From: Glandiceps talaboti
Taxonomy: Eukaryota > Hemichordata > Enteropneusta > Spengelidae
Reading direction: 5' to 3'
NCBI RefSeq assembly: GCF_964340395.1
Contig: NC_135565.1
Location: 6,855,142 to 6,919,141 of the forward strand
Length of the DNA: 64,000 nucleotides
Shown: positions 50,341-63,735 of the stretch, one piece after another
Layout of the letters: every line of letters begins with the position of its first letter
How positions within the stretch are numbered: the stretch's first letter is position 1
Program-made: the position numbers and the translations under genes
Notes under the pieces: generated by a model
What the model was told of the DNA's origin: nothing
Database searches by the model: none
Seen by the model: the letters and a program-made list of their open reading frames with translations, nothing else

Positions 50341-51473
50341 TTCAGTATTGCTTTTATAACCATTACAATGGCAGAATCAATATCATATCACAGCATCAAT
50401 ATTAATGGAATGATCACTATGAAATGACATAAAATCGAGTGACTAGGAAGCCTCGATTTTTTTTTCAAACCCATTTTCTAGTCTTTCGCCCTCGCCATAG
50501 AATTTTCGTAAGTCACATTAATTGTTCACTTCTCTAGAAACTATAAATGTGTACTTTGCAGGAATTAAATTCCAATTCAATCCAAGAGAACAACTTGCAT
50601 AGACGTGTTACGCATTGTTATATTTTATTACATTATTTCGATGAAATCCTGGATTACAAGCGAGTAAAGGACCATGTAGTATAACAGAAAATAAAATAAA
50701 TTTCAGTATCTGATGGCTACGTTTCCTTTCCATCTAATATTTGCACAGGTAGTTCAATTTATGTAAATTGTATGCTGACTTTGAGTAGTAAAATTTTGCA
50801 CGGAAGGCATGTTTTTGGTTTGGTTGTTAGACTTAACACTATCAAAATATCCTAGAAAAGTTACCTTCTAGCATTATACACGAGATACGTACATGGCCAT
50901 TTTCTGACATCTGGACTTTATTTGCCGTGTTCAATTCAATTAACAATAAACTCGTTTAATGAGCAACCCTGAAACACCCGTGTACATTTATTTTTTCTAA
51001 ATTGCTATTGAATTTAAGACTACAGCGCATATAGGAAAAAAAATTGGACAAAGTAAAATAAAGTTGTCAAAGGATTGATTTCATCAGGTTTATTGAATTT
51101 TCCCATGATGCATTGCTCCAAAACTGTATCATACTTAGCTGAAAGTAGGGAAAGGGCATTGTGAAGGCCTTATAAAAGTATTTTTACTCAGCGATGTTTC
51201 TTTTTATCCAATATTTGCCATATATTAAATAAGTATTAATGTGAGAGGTAAAATTCCAATTTTGCTTGGAATCCATCTCTTTTGGATTCAGCACCATTGA
51301 ATTACCCTAGAAAGGTCGTCTTCCGCCTTTTACCCCAAATGCCTACAGAACCATTTTCCAGTTTTCTGTACTACACTAAGATGTCATGTTTGTAGTGGTC
51401 CTGAAGTTCATGTTAGCATAACAGGATTCAATTTTGGTTCTTTTATTTTGTTTCAGACAACACCTACCTTAAA

Positions 51474-54400
51474 ATGGAACTTACCACTTTGCAGGACGAG
51501 GTCGAAATGTCATCCGTGGATGCAAAGGATAGACATAAAATGAAAAATGATGAGAATAGAGAGATCAGTGATATCGATACTTTGTGTGGAATTGGTAAAT
51601 TTCACCCACGGTGTGTCCAATGTTTTGCCACCATCAAAATTGTGTTATTGGTGTTGTCTTTATCCGTCTTAGCATTCTCGATGGATCTCAGTGTTTCTAT
51701 GATAACAGTCACCAATTTACAGAAACGCTATGGTTTATCGAGCAAATTCATCGGCCTTTATCACACGCTGAAAGACGTAGCTGAAATCATTTCGACGATC
51801 TTAGTGGCGTATTTTGGCGGGAGATCGGGTTGTCACAAGCCGAGATGGATCGCGTGCGGCCTTGTTGTCTGCTCCCTGGCTTACTTCACAGAGGCGCTCA
51901 CCCAGTTCATATCTGAACCCTACGACTACCATTCGGTTCAGATTGGCAACGACACTTCTGTTTCAGAGCTTTGTGATAGCGAAAACGAAGTTGCGTACAC
52001 CTTTGAGACTCAAGAACACAGTTCATGTGGTGATAACATCGCGTCAGCTTTGATCCCTACAGGCTCCGAACCAATCATTCTATACTTGATTGCGGGCATC
52101 ATGGTTGGTTTGGGAAATACACCGTTGCTAGTTCTAGGTATCACCTACATCGATGACAATGTTTCAAAGAAATCGTCTCCAGTTTATTTGGGTAAGTTCT
52201 GTTTCCTTGAAATGTGCTATAACTGGACATTGAACTGGATCAGAGCTTTTGATCACGCCATATCTTTAAATGTACAGGTGCATTATGGGAAAATACAATA
52301 CACGACATATTCAACAGTGTATTGTGGAAAAATATAGCATATGTCATCTTAACAAATAGAAACCGATAGCACCATTTCAAAATGCCCTTTATTATCAAGA
52401 ACCTATTGGGAAGGCAATCAATCCCATTACCCCACATTATTAAAAGACATGAATAATTTCTTTTACATAATTAGTAGAACTTAGTTTAGCATAATGTGAG
52501 ACACAGAAGTACAAGTTTTAGCCCTTTTCAGTGACGCACTTTTTCAATAAACTTCCAACACATTCTCAGTTAATGAAAGTGAAGACAAACAAATAGCGAA
52601 AAATCAGCGGTCATGTCCACCATCAAACTTTATTCAAATGGAAGCAAAATTAATCTATTTTGAAATAAAAAATGGCTTTCAAATATTGTATACCGTATAC
52701 AAATATTGTAGGTACGTTTTTAGAAAAAAAATACCTCAGTGCTTATTTCTTTGCACTACAATTCTCCTGGTTCTTGAATCTCCACCGTCTTTACTTTACA
52801 GGTGTTATATTTGCCGTTCTCGGAATAGGACCACTTGTGGGCATGCCTTTAGCGGGCCTTTTTACGAATCTATACGTCGACTTCTACCGAGTAGATCAAG
52901 AAACTATCGACATTGACCCCGGAGACCCTCGTTGGGTTGGGGCTTGGTGGATTGGGCATTTGTTCACTTCTATATTAATGATGCTGATGGCAATATTAAT
53001 GTTTCTCGTTCCAAAACGAATGCCCATCAAAGCAGGTGAAGACGACACCAAAGACTGCCACGATGACAATGTCATCCATGTTCATGCAACGCAAGAAATT
53101 GTGAAACGATTGAAAGGTAAATAAGTTTTTTTTACCCACCCTGTTTGCATGAGGTATCGTTATATATCGTGTATGAATTGGTGTACTAATTACATTGGTG
53201 GTGGGTTTGCGATGTATGTAGACTAGGAAACAGTTTTCTTCTTAGAAATAATTTACAGAAGCACACCAATCATGGTTTTCATTCTTAGACTAAACAGTTA
53301 TGTACAAAATGCCTCTACCATTAATTAATTAATCCATAAATACATAAATGAATAAATGAATGAATAAATAAATAAATAAATAAATAAATGAATGAATAAA
53401 TAAATAAATAAATAAATTAATTAATGGATTACTTAATGTAATCCATCCAGCAATCCATCCGTCCATTCACCCATCCCTCCCACCCAACCAGCTATCCATA
53501 AAGCAATCCATCCATCCATCCATCCGTCTATTCACCCATCCCTCCCACCCAACCAGCCATCCATAAAGCAATCCATCCATCTATCTATCCACACTCACTC
53601 ACTCACTCACTCACTCACTCACTCACTCACTCACTCATGCATTCATGCATTCATTTGTTTTCCTATTTATCGTTGTTGTTTTTTCGTTTTTCTCTGTAGA
53701 CTTTCCCAAGGCCGTGTTGAGACTGATAACCAACCTTCCATTAATGATGATGATATTGGCAAGGGCATTCAACATGGCAAATATGGGAGTCGCTATATTT
53801 TTTGCTAAATATATAGAAGAAAACTATAGGGTGACATCAGCAGCTTCTGGCCTGGTATTAGGTAATACTGACTGTGATGTATTTGTATTTAGCATAATAC
53901 GAGTCTGTATAGTATGGTCATCGAGCTGAATTTGCTGTATATTTTGCTGTTGGTGGGCTGTGCTGTGCTGTGCTGTGCTGTGCTGTGCTGTGTTGTGTTG
54001 TGTTGTGTTGTGTTGTGTTGTGTTGTGGTGTGGTGTGTTGTGTTGTGGTGTGGTGTGGTGTGGTGTGGTATTTTGGTGTGATGTCTCTTCCGAAAGGTAC
54101 AGTCCTCCATCTTCGGCATGTATTACGTTATAAGTTGGTAGACAATTCATCTAATCCATCAACAAACACGCCTAAAAGGAAAATGGACACCACATGAATT
54201 CCATGCATTAGCCGAGAAATATGGCAGACATAATGGCAGACATGATATTAGATGAACACTAATCATTCTTGACTATTCAATGCTGATTACTTTCAGATAA
54301 TAGTCACAATGTACACATGATACATATGTATATCTGTTGACATCGCTTCTGCAGGAGCTTCGGTAAATCAGACACTCAGTGCTGGGGGCTCTACTATGAG

Positions 54401-54766
54401 ACCAACCAGACGAGGGGCTGGGGAAACGTAATCCAAAGGCCATTTTCATAACTTGGATGAAATGTACTAGGTGACTTCCTATGTATGCTGGTGACTTAGA
54501 TTACGTTTCCACAGACTCTCGTCTGGTGGTCTCATAGTAGAGCCCCCAGCGGGTAAGAGTCTGGGTAAGAGAAACTATCGCTGCTGAACACTGAAGTTGA
54601 CGTTTTGGCGCAAGCGCTTGAACATTATGTGACCGCATGAAATGACTCTTCACAAAATAATATTTATGAAAATGCCTTCATTTCCTGGAGTGTAGTGGTG
54701 TTCCTTTTTTAATTAGGAGATGCACTTATATCAACACAATGATGTCTTGAAATCTACACAAGTCAC

Positions 54767-54820
<54 letters not shown>

Positions 54821-54832
54821 CGCCTGCCTGCC

Positions 54833-54893
<61 letters not shown>

Positions 54894-57672
54894 GCCTGCC
54901 TGTCTGTCTGTATGTCTGTCTGCCTCTTCCTCTTACACTTTTTGGTACATCTCTTTATTAAAGAACAAAGAGAACTAATTGTACAAGGTGACAATAGGTT
55001 GAATTGCAAATCTCACATTGAATGTCAGTTGGATAAAGATATACATGAAAGTAATTCACACCCTGGCAATATCAAAATGAAACTGTTTGACGATCTCGTA
55101 ATTCACATCAATGTAGCGTCCACGTATAGTTGCATTCATATTATAATTCTTATTTAATTTTCAATATTGCAGGAGGAGCTGTTATCTTTCCAGCTTGCTT
55201 AGGATTTCTGATTGGTGGTGTAATATTACGTCGATGGAAACCTAGCCTGATCAAGATGGCGGCGTTTATAGTCATCGTTTTGGGAGCAATGCTGGCTATG
55301 CCAGTCGTCTTCATGCACCTCGGATGTTCAACTGAACGGTTTGCGGGTGTCACGGTTCCACATGTTGAAAGGTAAGCGTTGGATACCATGGCAAGGAAGT
55401 TGTAGCGAAAAAAAAATCATTTCAAATCGGGTGGTTTCTTTTTTTAAATGCATAATTGAGCATCTTAAAAATTATAATCTATGTTAGCAGCAAGAAAACA
55501 GGGTGGTTTTGATCAAACGTGACTGGAATCTGTGCTCGCTTTTATGTCTTTCATTACCGCTATTACTTCGTCAGTAAATGCAAATCTGTACCAGAAACTA
55601 ATACTGTTTCCGCCGCCCCCTCCCCCCCGCAATTACACTGCTATGCTGATAAAGTATGAAGTATGAATTTTTCTGTTTTCACAGTAATTTAGGTGTCTGC
55701 ACAATAAACCGATTGAATAGTTTCAAAATTATATCAAGATTATATTTAAAAATGGCCATCGAATTTTGTGTTAATGCAATGGGAATATAAAAAGATTGTC
55801 GATATCTTTAAAAACAGGACAGTGACCCCACATTACTTTCATTATAATTTCACAACAACCAGGAACAAGCATTCAAACGGCACACTTTGAAGATATTTGA
55901 AAAAACTTCAGCATTATTATGTCGTCACTGGTTGTAATTGTATTTTCAGTTCCAACATTACAACATATACACAAAACAAAGATGGCCGATTTATCTCAAC
56001 CTGCAATTCAAATTGCGCATGTACAGGAAACTATGAACCCGTGTGTGGTGTTGATGATGTCACATATTACTCGTCATGTTATGCTGGTTGCAGCGCCTCC
56101 TCTGATGCAAAGGTTTGGCAAATACTTTTGAAATTGTTGACTCATCACTGTTTATTTGATTGCTCACAATTGCTTATCCAAAGTTCTGTCCAGTTTAGTG
56201 GGTTTAGAACATATGACCATAGGCGTTGGCGATCAAGTGTAGGATTTGACAAAGATGTAGCCAAGTGGTTGTAAAATGAATAATCATTTTATAATTTTGA
56301 GTAATGAAACAATCGTACTCTGTATTTTTAGAAGAAGTGGCGCAACATTGCTGAAGTCAGTGTTTGTTACCCAGGAAATGCAAAAAAAAAAAGAAAACAC
56401 ACAAAAGGTGACAAGCAAACAAACATACATACAAACAAACAAACAAACAAACAAACAAACAAACAAACAAACAAACACACAAAAAACAACAACAACAACC
56501 AACCAAACAAACAAACAAACAAACAAACAAACAAACAAAAGAGAAAAAATAAAAATATTCAATAAGAATAAATGTAAGATTAGAAATAACTGACTTTGCA
56601 AGTAGCGAGGAAAGCCTGTATAGAACTATCAAATGACGGTGCTTTTTGAAGTTATTGTTTAATTTGAAGATAATTACTCTCTCTCTGCAGGAGTTGATGA
56701 ACGTATAACAACACTATCTTTTGTTTTCATACATCTAATGTCTTGTCTCAAACAGAACTTTACGCAATGTGCCTGCATCACGGAGGATTCGACAATATGG
56801 CTCAACACCACCGTTGAGGGCGGCGCTTACAGTGGCATATGCGGTCAGTCCTGTACGGGTCATTTGATTCTGTTTGCTGTCTTCTCCTGTATTGTTAGCA
56901 TGACGTCATCAATCGCAATGTCTAGTGAACTTATACTGACACTCAGGTATATATTATTTTGTATTAACCGACATTTGAAGAAAAAAAAAGTTCGACATTA
57001 TTCCAAGGCTAACAATAAATTATATGTAAATATTGGTTTGAAAAAACGCATAACAACATGGTGACGAATATGATTACTATGAATTTTGTAGACCTTTTTA
57101 TATATCTTATATATAACGACATGTACATGACATTGTTGAGACGAAATCTCCTTTCATGTTAATACCACACTCTGAGCCTGAATGACTCATCGAGGGGCTC
57201 TCTAACTTGCGTCCACTATATTGCGCCCACAACGACGAATCTCTCGCTTAGGTTAAATCTTATACTTTGCATCGTTTCTCCGAAAGAAAAAATATAACCC
57301 AGCCTCTCTACAAGAATTATATCAATTATTTTTACCTGTATTTTGTGATTTTTAGTGGGTGCAAAAAAGGCATTCTCTTTAAGATTTACATTTCAAGTTT
57401 CTATCGACAGAATGTAGTCAAAATATTGTAAATGCTTTTCAACTTTCAGATGCGTGTCACCAAGTGATAAGCCGTTTGCAATTGGTCTGAGATCAATATT
57501 GACCACGCTAATAGGTAAATAAGATACGTTACCTTAGTAACATATAGTTTATTTCTGAATGACGTGGTTTACTCGATGTCAAAGACAATTGATATGTAGC
57601 ACAAACCGCGACTTAATTTAGTATTGCTATTTTTGGCATGAGTAAATTATTTTTATGCTTGGGTGGTGGTGG

Positions 57673-57724
<52 letters not shown>

Positions 57725-57789
57725 AATAATGGTGGTGGTGGTGGTGGTGTTGATTACGATGGTGTTGCAAAAGGAGTAGAGGAAGATGG

Positions 57790-57831
<42 letters not shown>

Positions 57832-58287
57832 CCTTTATGATACAATTTTCTTCACCCCTCTTTGCCTGTCTTCGTTTATCCTTTATAAACTAAGTTTCTA
57901 TTGTTTACATGCTTTAACGACACAGGAACTCTACCGTCTCCAATTTACACCGGAGCACTGATTGACTCGGCCTGTATTCTATGGGGGACGGCCTCATGTG
58001 ATGAAAAAGGTGCATGTTTGTTGTACGACCTTCCGGACTACCGGCGTAAACTATTCGGACTGCTGGCTTTCCTAAAAGTGCTGTCTCTTTTGTTCTTCAT
58101 TATCGTATGGATATCCTTGCGCAGGAATCCAAACCCTGGAAAGATCAGAAAACCCGCTACATTGAATGGTAAACAGCATGATGACGTCATTGATGAAGTA
58201 AGCAATGACACTGGTAGTAAAGACGGAGTGAATGAAAGTTCACAATTAATGTCTGGCGAAGACACAGAAAACACAACTGAGGCATAG
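51474..58287 (+). CDS. Organic anion transporter polypeptide (OATP/SLCO family), eight exons
   Basis: Coding exons are 51474-52191, 52802-53116, 53700-53861, 55173-55371, 55950-56112, 56756-56946, 57450-57514 and 57926-58287. Phases agree and the protein is 724 aa, a usual OATP length. OATPs are 12-pass, sodium-independent plasma-membrane carriers of bulky organic anions. The superfamily signature is DPRWVGAWWIGHL at 281-293, with His where Phe or Leu is usual. A Kazal-type cysteine domain lies in the fifth extracellular loop (Cys483 to 512, containing YEPVCG), and more loop cysteines lie in exon 6 (CAC, GICGQSC). TM1 is near 52-75, and exon 8 carries the last membrane span (about residues 655-670) and an acidic tail. 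The start ATG lies 17 nt after a splice acceptor, so the leader is in an upstream exon. The exon 5 donor (GTTTGG) is weak, but the junction restores the loop alignment. Confidence 0.93.
53330..53640. repeat. (AAAT)n, CATC-type and (ACTC)n repeats, OATP intron 2
   Basis: AAAT/AATG units run to about 53425. A block of about 75 bp with ATCCCTCCCACCCAACCAGC is then duplicated in tandem. (ACTC)n follows at 53592-53635. The array ends about 60 bp before exon 3. Confidence 0.9.
53958..54072. repeat. Pentamer repeat (TGTGC, TGTGT, TGTGG), OATP intron 3
   Basis: Five-base units change composition along the array: first GTGCT, then GTGTT, then GTGGT. Confidence 0.95.
54381..54550. mobile_element. Foldback element of 170 bp with arms over 50 bp, OATP intron 3
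   Basis: GCTGGGGGCTCTACTATGAG at the left end is the reverse complement of CTCATAGTAGAGCCCCCAGC at the right end. Pairing continues through CCAGACGAG and AAACGTAATC. The loop is about 60 bp. No coding capacity and no clear target-site duplication were seen. Confidence 0.8.
54767..54922. repeat. (TCTG)n microsatellite, OATP intron 3
   Basis: About 155 bp of TCTG with a few CCTG variants. It is open in more than one frame on both strands. Confidence 0.97.
56427..56540. repeat. (AAAC)n microsatellite, OATP intron 5
   Basis: CAAA units run over about 110 bp, with a short CAA interruption. Confidence 0.97.
57660..57832. repeat. (GAT)n, (GGT)n and (TTGA)n repeats, OATP intron 7
   Basis: A GAT run (57675-57725) is flanked by GGT units. 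TTGA units follow at 57790-57830. Confidence 0.97.
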
Positions 58288-58481
58288 GCATCTATGGTAC
58301 CGCCCTCCCTCGAACAGATCATTTCATCTTTCATGTCATATTGACTTAAGAGAGGAGCACCAGTCCAAGAAATGAAGACAGTTTCGTAAACTTTGCTTCG
58401 TTCAGTTGTTCGTGATTGTCTTAGCAGTGATCTAGTGTTGCATCACGGGAGTCAGCAGACACGCATGTGCATTAGATAAAC

Positions 58482-58487
58482 AATAAA
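58482..58487 (+). terminator. Candidate polyadenylation signal of the OATP gene
   Basis: AATAAA about 195 nt after the TAG stop codon. Confidence 0.5.
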
Positions 58488-59404
58488 TGACAGCGAAGTG
58501 CCTATTACAGATAAATAATCATGAATATGCATTGCTCATCTAGCACATATATATTTGTGCAACTTCCAACGAGGCATGCGCAATACTTGACTACTACTCG
58601 GACAATATTGAATGAATTTGAAGAAGCAAATGTCAATGTGGTGTGTATTGGCAATCGCTCAACCAAACAGTGTATGAAAATCTCTTGATTTCAAGAAAAT
58701 GCACCGCTTTTTAACTATACCGTATTATTAGTTATTATTTTGTATGCACATTCACAATTTGAAAAAACAAACATCCATATCCATTCGCATTTCAAGTGTA
58801 TGTAATTTTTTGTTGCGTGTAATTATCTCCAGTTCGTTGACCGTTTGAGAGATCAAACTGTCAGGGCTCCCAATCTGATTATTCATCGCTAAACATACAT
58901 CTCTCTTATCAAGCTTGGTGTCGTTACCTGAAAACGTATCTTATCTTACCTCCTTTGCGTCTGGAGTTCGCACCCTATGTGCTGATAGTGGAACACGCAG
59001 AGGACAGGTGTTTTCTCTTATCTGTACACGCGTATGACCCTTTTTACATTCATTGACCTACATTCGGTATTTAACTTACTACACCTACAGTGTCAAGAGT
59101 TTGCAACTAAATATTTTCATAATTTAGTTCGAATTCTACCAACCGCCCATTTTGAATGGTGCATTATGGGAAATATATTATCATAAATTATAATCTAATA
59201 TAGCCTAGTTTACAGATCATTACAAGTGTGTCCTCTTTACTACAATCACGATTAAGAGTTCAGAACAACTACAAATAACATTGTGGTACTATAATGGGAA
59301 TGTTCACTTCGGATGACAAATGACTTGTTTGTACTTGTTTGCATAAATATTAGATTTAATTATATATCACGGTTAGAAATTAAATATATGTAATACGTGG
59401 AGTT

Positions 59405-59495
59405 ATATGTATGTATGTATGAATGTATGTATGTATGTATGTATGTATGTATGTATGTATGTATGTATGTATGTATGTTTGTGTGTTTGTGTGTT

Positions 59496-59540
<45 letters not shown>
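59405..59540. repeat. (ATGT)n then (GT)n microsatellite
   Basis: ATGT units run to about 59476. GTTT/GTGT units follow and then pure GT to about 59538. Confidence 0.97.
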
Positions 59541-59544
<4 letters not shown>

Positions 59545-61341
59545 AAGGATAGATCGATGGATGGATGTCTGTGTCGTATGTACTTTTAAGTTGATGTGTG
59601 TGCACACGCGTAATATAATGGAAAAATGGGGACATTATAGGCAAAATGATTAATATTGCCATGACATTGGATGGAACGTAAAAGACAAGTATATATATAT
59701 ACAGGGAATAGTAAGCAGGTGCGTTATAACCATGGTAAATTATTATATGAACAACATGCTCTATTTGTCTCAACAACTCTGTACGTAATGGCATATGTAA
59801 TAAATAAGTGTTTTATTGCGTTTCGAAAACACTCAATACTCAATGAGGTAATTACTAGACATTCCTAAAGCTTAGTTAACAACTCGGCTATAATTCATAC
59901 CAAAACGTTTGGTATGGCTGCTCTTATTTCAATGATTTATCGAACACCGACCTTTTGGGTAAATCGCATACCACTAAATTTAGTGGTCTGAGGGTAAACA
60001 GAGTCACAGTACACTGACCCTAATTGGAACGGCTCCGTGTGTGTTATATACCATTGCAGTCTGAACTTTCCACGTTGTTTTGGCGAAAGCATTGAGCTTG
60101 AGGACAAACGACGAAAAAACTAAAAAAAAACTAAAAAGAAAACCCAGAACAATTGTACATTTGAAATTTGTAAAATAAGTCTAACATTTTGTAAAGATAT
60201 GTACTGATCTCTTTCGAAGGTTTTCCAGCACCCCCCCCCCCACACGCAATAATCGTCTCGACCATGACAGATAACAATTGGTATATTGGTTATGACTATA
60301 TAATATTATATGCATAATGTAATTTTTTTTGGAAGGTTATGTTGTAATTTTAGATATGTATTATCATAGATTTTATCAATTAAACGAAGTTATTAACATG
60401 TGCACTTCATAATCTGGTTTTGATTCGGATATTAGTTGGCACAATTGATTTACTATTTACCCTTTTTTCAGTAATAGCGTGTAAAATTCACCAGGAAAAA
60501 GTTCTATAAATTCTCAACGTCTTCTACATCATGGCTGCCTTTAGTACTTTGCATTTTAATTATATTTTAAATCGCAACCTGCAAATGCTGGCCTTCAAAC
60601 ACATAATATTAACTACGGTGTCATTAGTGTTGACCAGGTAAGCGTCTGATTCCACCACCTCTGTGACCTGACCAGTGATAAGGGTTGCACTTAACGCGCT
60701 TGCTGCAATTGTTCTACGAAGTAAACACATTCCACGTCACTGTACAGTTTGTGGTGACACTGGCATAAATGTTGTACAGACTGTTGTTCAGAAAAATTAC
60801 GCAAACAGGCTCCAGACGAGAATAGCTGATTTTGGTAGACATGAAGAAGGTAAGGTGTGAGATAACACATGTGTACTCGAGATCAAACAGGTGTCATTTA
60901 TGATTGGTGAATAGCAGTTGTACACTTTATTTATCTAATCATTTCACCTCATAAACAGTGTATATTGACTGTTTTAGGTACATTATTTTGTTTCCTATTT
61001 AATCTGTTTACCCCAAAATATAACGAACTACTCATTACAATGTATAAATTATTCTGGTCTTAATACATAAAATTAATGATGTTCTGATAGATCGTGATTA
61101 TTTCAGCGTATATTACCATAAATCCTCCACGGTCTATGATATGACGAAACAATGCTCAGCAGTGGACGGCAATCCAGGGTCAAAGGTTAAAGCACTGTAA
61201 AAACTGAATGAGTTGCATGTTTACCCTGACTGATGTGGAACGCTAGATAAAGTAAATATGTATTGATCGTACAATCCTGTTCAATGGTCAGTGCTGATGT
61301 AAGAAACTTATCAAAAAACTTGCATCAAAACATCAGAAATA

Positions 61342-61454
61342 CGTCTATATTTGTTTTTCTAAATACCAGTAAGTGCTCTACCAGGCAGTTACTCTATAAG
61401 TTAACCACTAGTAGTGGACGCGAATAGCACTTACTGAAACAAAATATAGAGACG
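61342..61454. mobile_element. Short foldback element
   Basis: CGTCTATATTTGTTT and CAGTAAGTGCT on the left are mirrored by AGCACTTACTG and AAACAAAATATAGAGACG on the right. The CAGTAAGTGCT arm is perfect. The total is about 113 bp. Confidence 0.6.
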
Positions 61455-62245
61455 AAGAAACACCAGGGTCATGACCTTTTCCAGTCAACATACGTCACAA
61501 GCTATCATATTATCAAAAGGGCGATGATGAAAAGTTATCGGCCACCTTCACCCATTAACCTTTACCAAGGCAATTTACCACCCCCGTGTCATTGTCCTTG
61601 GTAGTACAAGACAAAGTGTACTTTTGACATCTTCTGTCTCGAGAGAAGATATCACTATGACTACTTTAGTTCAAAGGTTAACGTTTGTCTAACCCTCGTC
61701 ATAGTAGTACTATATCACTAAGTTTTACAAGGATGGAATTTTGAAGTCACAAGTGATTTGTACACTTAAAATACCGCATTTAAAGAATATCGGTGGTTAT
61801 CAGAAACCTGTTGTGCATTGTAAATTGTTATCATCGACTTTACGTGCAGTACCACGAGGTGCTTTCACTGTATTGTAAATTTTATATGTTGTGGTCGTGG
61901 TGTCATGATGGTCGAATTTGTTTGAGTAGCTGGCACGACCCTCTTTATTGTCGTTTGCTTCTGAATTGCTGAAGTTTATAAGCAAGAATTGAATCACGGC
62001 TCTGCTCCAGGCAACCCAGCTTTATAATATGGACCTTAATAGAGAACAAGTTGCAATGTAAATGTGTTAATCTTATGCACTAATAGAAGCTGCAACAGAT
62101 TGTATTATCCCTTGGAGTTGGAGGGTGGGGGTGGGGGTGGGGTATTAAAGACCGTTGTGTCATTAGAAGTTCGTACCAGGGGTCATATTTGTAAAGCTAG
62201 ATGTACACAGTATGAGAAAGTATTTTCATATACTTCACTGGATTC

Positions 62246-62599
62246 TTAAAGTATCCATATGGATAAGGATTAGGTATTTATGTTTGATTTTTGATTTATA
62301 AAACTATTTTATAATGGCGTCGGACTTGAACAATCAATGTGAAACAACACATGTTAAGTCTTTGTTTGTGAAATACATCAATAGATTGCAAAAACATAAT
62401 AAATATTTAAAATATTGTTATTGTAAGTACAATAAAAAGATTTTTTCCACAGTTTTTATAGCTCAATGTATTGAGTTACAAACACAGACTGAGAGTCAAC
62501 ATTGTTTCATGATATTGATTTTTCAAGTAAGAAGCTGTGATAATTAAAACCAAAATCCAAATAAACACCAAATCGTCATATGTATATGACCTCTTTAAA
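62246..62599. mobile_element. Long palindromic element, first of a tandem pair
   Basis: The arms carry TTTATAAAACTATTTTATAA and its diverged mirror. The centre is TTATTGTAAGTACAATAA (62418-62435). It abuts the second copy and is more diverged than it. Confidence 0.75.
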
Positions 62600-62948
62600 G
62601 TGGCCATATGGATGGCGATTGAATATTCATTTTGGATTTTTAATCTATAAAACAATTTTATCATGGCGTCCTCCTTGAAAAGTCAATGTGAAACAACATG
62701 ACTAAGTCTGTGTTTGTAACTCAATACATTGCAAAATACTAAAAAATGAGTAAAACATGGTGTTATTGTACGTACAATAACAAACCTTTTACACATTTAT
62801 AAATCTTTTGCAATTCATTTAGTTACAAACAAGGACTTGGCAGATGCCGTTTCACATTGATTTTTCAAGTAGGAAGCCATGATAAAATTGTTTTATAGAT
62901 TAAAAATCTAAATTGAATATTCAATCCAAATCCGTATGGCCACTTTAA
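62594..62948. mobile_element. Long palindromic element of 355 bp, second of a tandem pair
   Basis: It starts TTTAAAGTGGCCATATGGAT and ends CCGTATGGCCACTTTAA. The arms match as inverted repeats over nearly the whole length (for example CTATAAAACAATTTTATCAT against ATGATAAAATTGTTTTATAG). A perfect 22-bp palindrome lies at the exact centre, 62761-62782. It is a MITE-like foldback family shared with FMO introns 5. Confidence 0.85.
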
Positions 62949-63037
62949 GGGTGCTTTCATGTTTTGACATTACATTATTATTACACAAAAAATGAAACTG
63001 TGTTACTCACCTCTATTATTCATTCAGCGATACACCA

Positions 63038-63173
63038 TTGCATCATGGGTCTTAGCAGACATGAATATTTAATGCTGTACACTGAATATCCATGTTTATA
63101 TGTAGGAAATAAGGAGTCATGGATATTCAGTGTGCATCTAATGAATATTCATGTCTATTAAGATCCATGCAAC
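63038..63173. mobile_element. Foldback element upstream of the second OATP
   Basis: ACATGAATATTTAATGC and CACTGAATATCCATG are mirrored by CATGGATATTCAGTG and GCATCTAATGAATATTCATG. The arms are more than 50 bp around a loop of about 25 bp. Confidence 0.75.
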
Positions 63174-63735
63174 AATAGTGTTTCATTGAAAGTAAGGGTG
63201 ACAAAGAGTTGTAACTAGCATCTGAAAAGTATATCTTGTGAAATCATGAAAGGACCTATTTTTAAATATTCTTGAGTGGTGTTTACCGTTATTTAAACCC
63301 CAATGTGTGGATCCACACAGGCCTATGATCGCTATAATGGTATTATGATACAGCCAGGACAGTATTTTTTTTCTATAGCTCTGCTATCTAACTGTTTTCC
63401 CATACCCAAATTGTAACTAGCGTCTAAAAAGAGGCTATACGCAAAATGAACTCATCATCCTTTACTTTAGCTTAGACCTTCCCGTGGAATGACATCCTAT
63501 ATTGACACTTTAGCACCCGTATAGTATAGAAATGTTAGCATCATATACATAAGTTTTACCATCGTATAGTGACGTTTCACCATCATATATTGAGAACACG
63601 GCTTTATACATTGAGCAACAGCTACATAGGACAGTCAAGGCATTCCATACCATTTGCTTCTTTTTCCTCCTGAAATTGAGTGATCATAACTGAATTACCT
63701 TTCCTTATGTTTTTCAAATAAATGTCCTGTAGGAT

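Larger units (their letters stand above)
44428..51456. other. FMO C 3' flank and long intergenic region
   Basis: AATAAA at 44782-44787 is the conserved candidate polyadenylation signal. FMO-block spacer homologous to that of B continues to about 45.86 kb. Notable tracts are poly-A (about 45880-45914) and (TAG)n (about 46952-46994). Open frames at 46509-46826 and 49178-49468 show no domain I recognise. A scrap of FMO intron 1 lies near 47.03-47.11 kb. Confidence 0.5.
58288..63732. other. OATP 3' flank and intergenic region before the second OATP
   Basis: There is no convincing coding exon. The region contains a microsatellite at 59405-59540, a poly-C tract at about 60232-60241, foldback elements at 61342, 62246, 62594 and 63038, and probably the leader exon of the second OATP, which I cannot place. 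The 61-codon frame at 60675-60860 has no recognisable features. Confidence 0.5.

Noticed and set aside
53824-54150. Minus-strand frames rich in His, Thr and Gln
   Set aside because: They are readings of the TGTGT/TGTGC pentamer array and overlap OATP exon 3.
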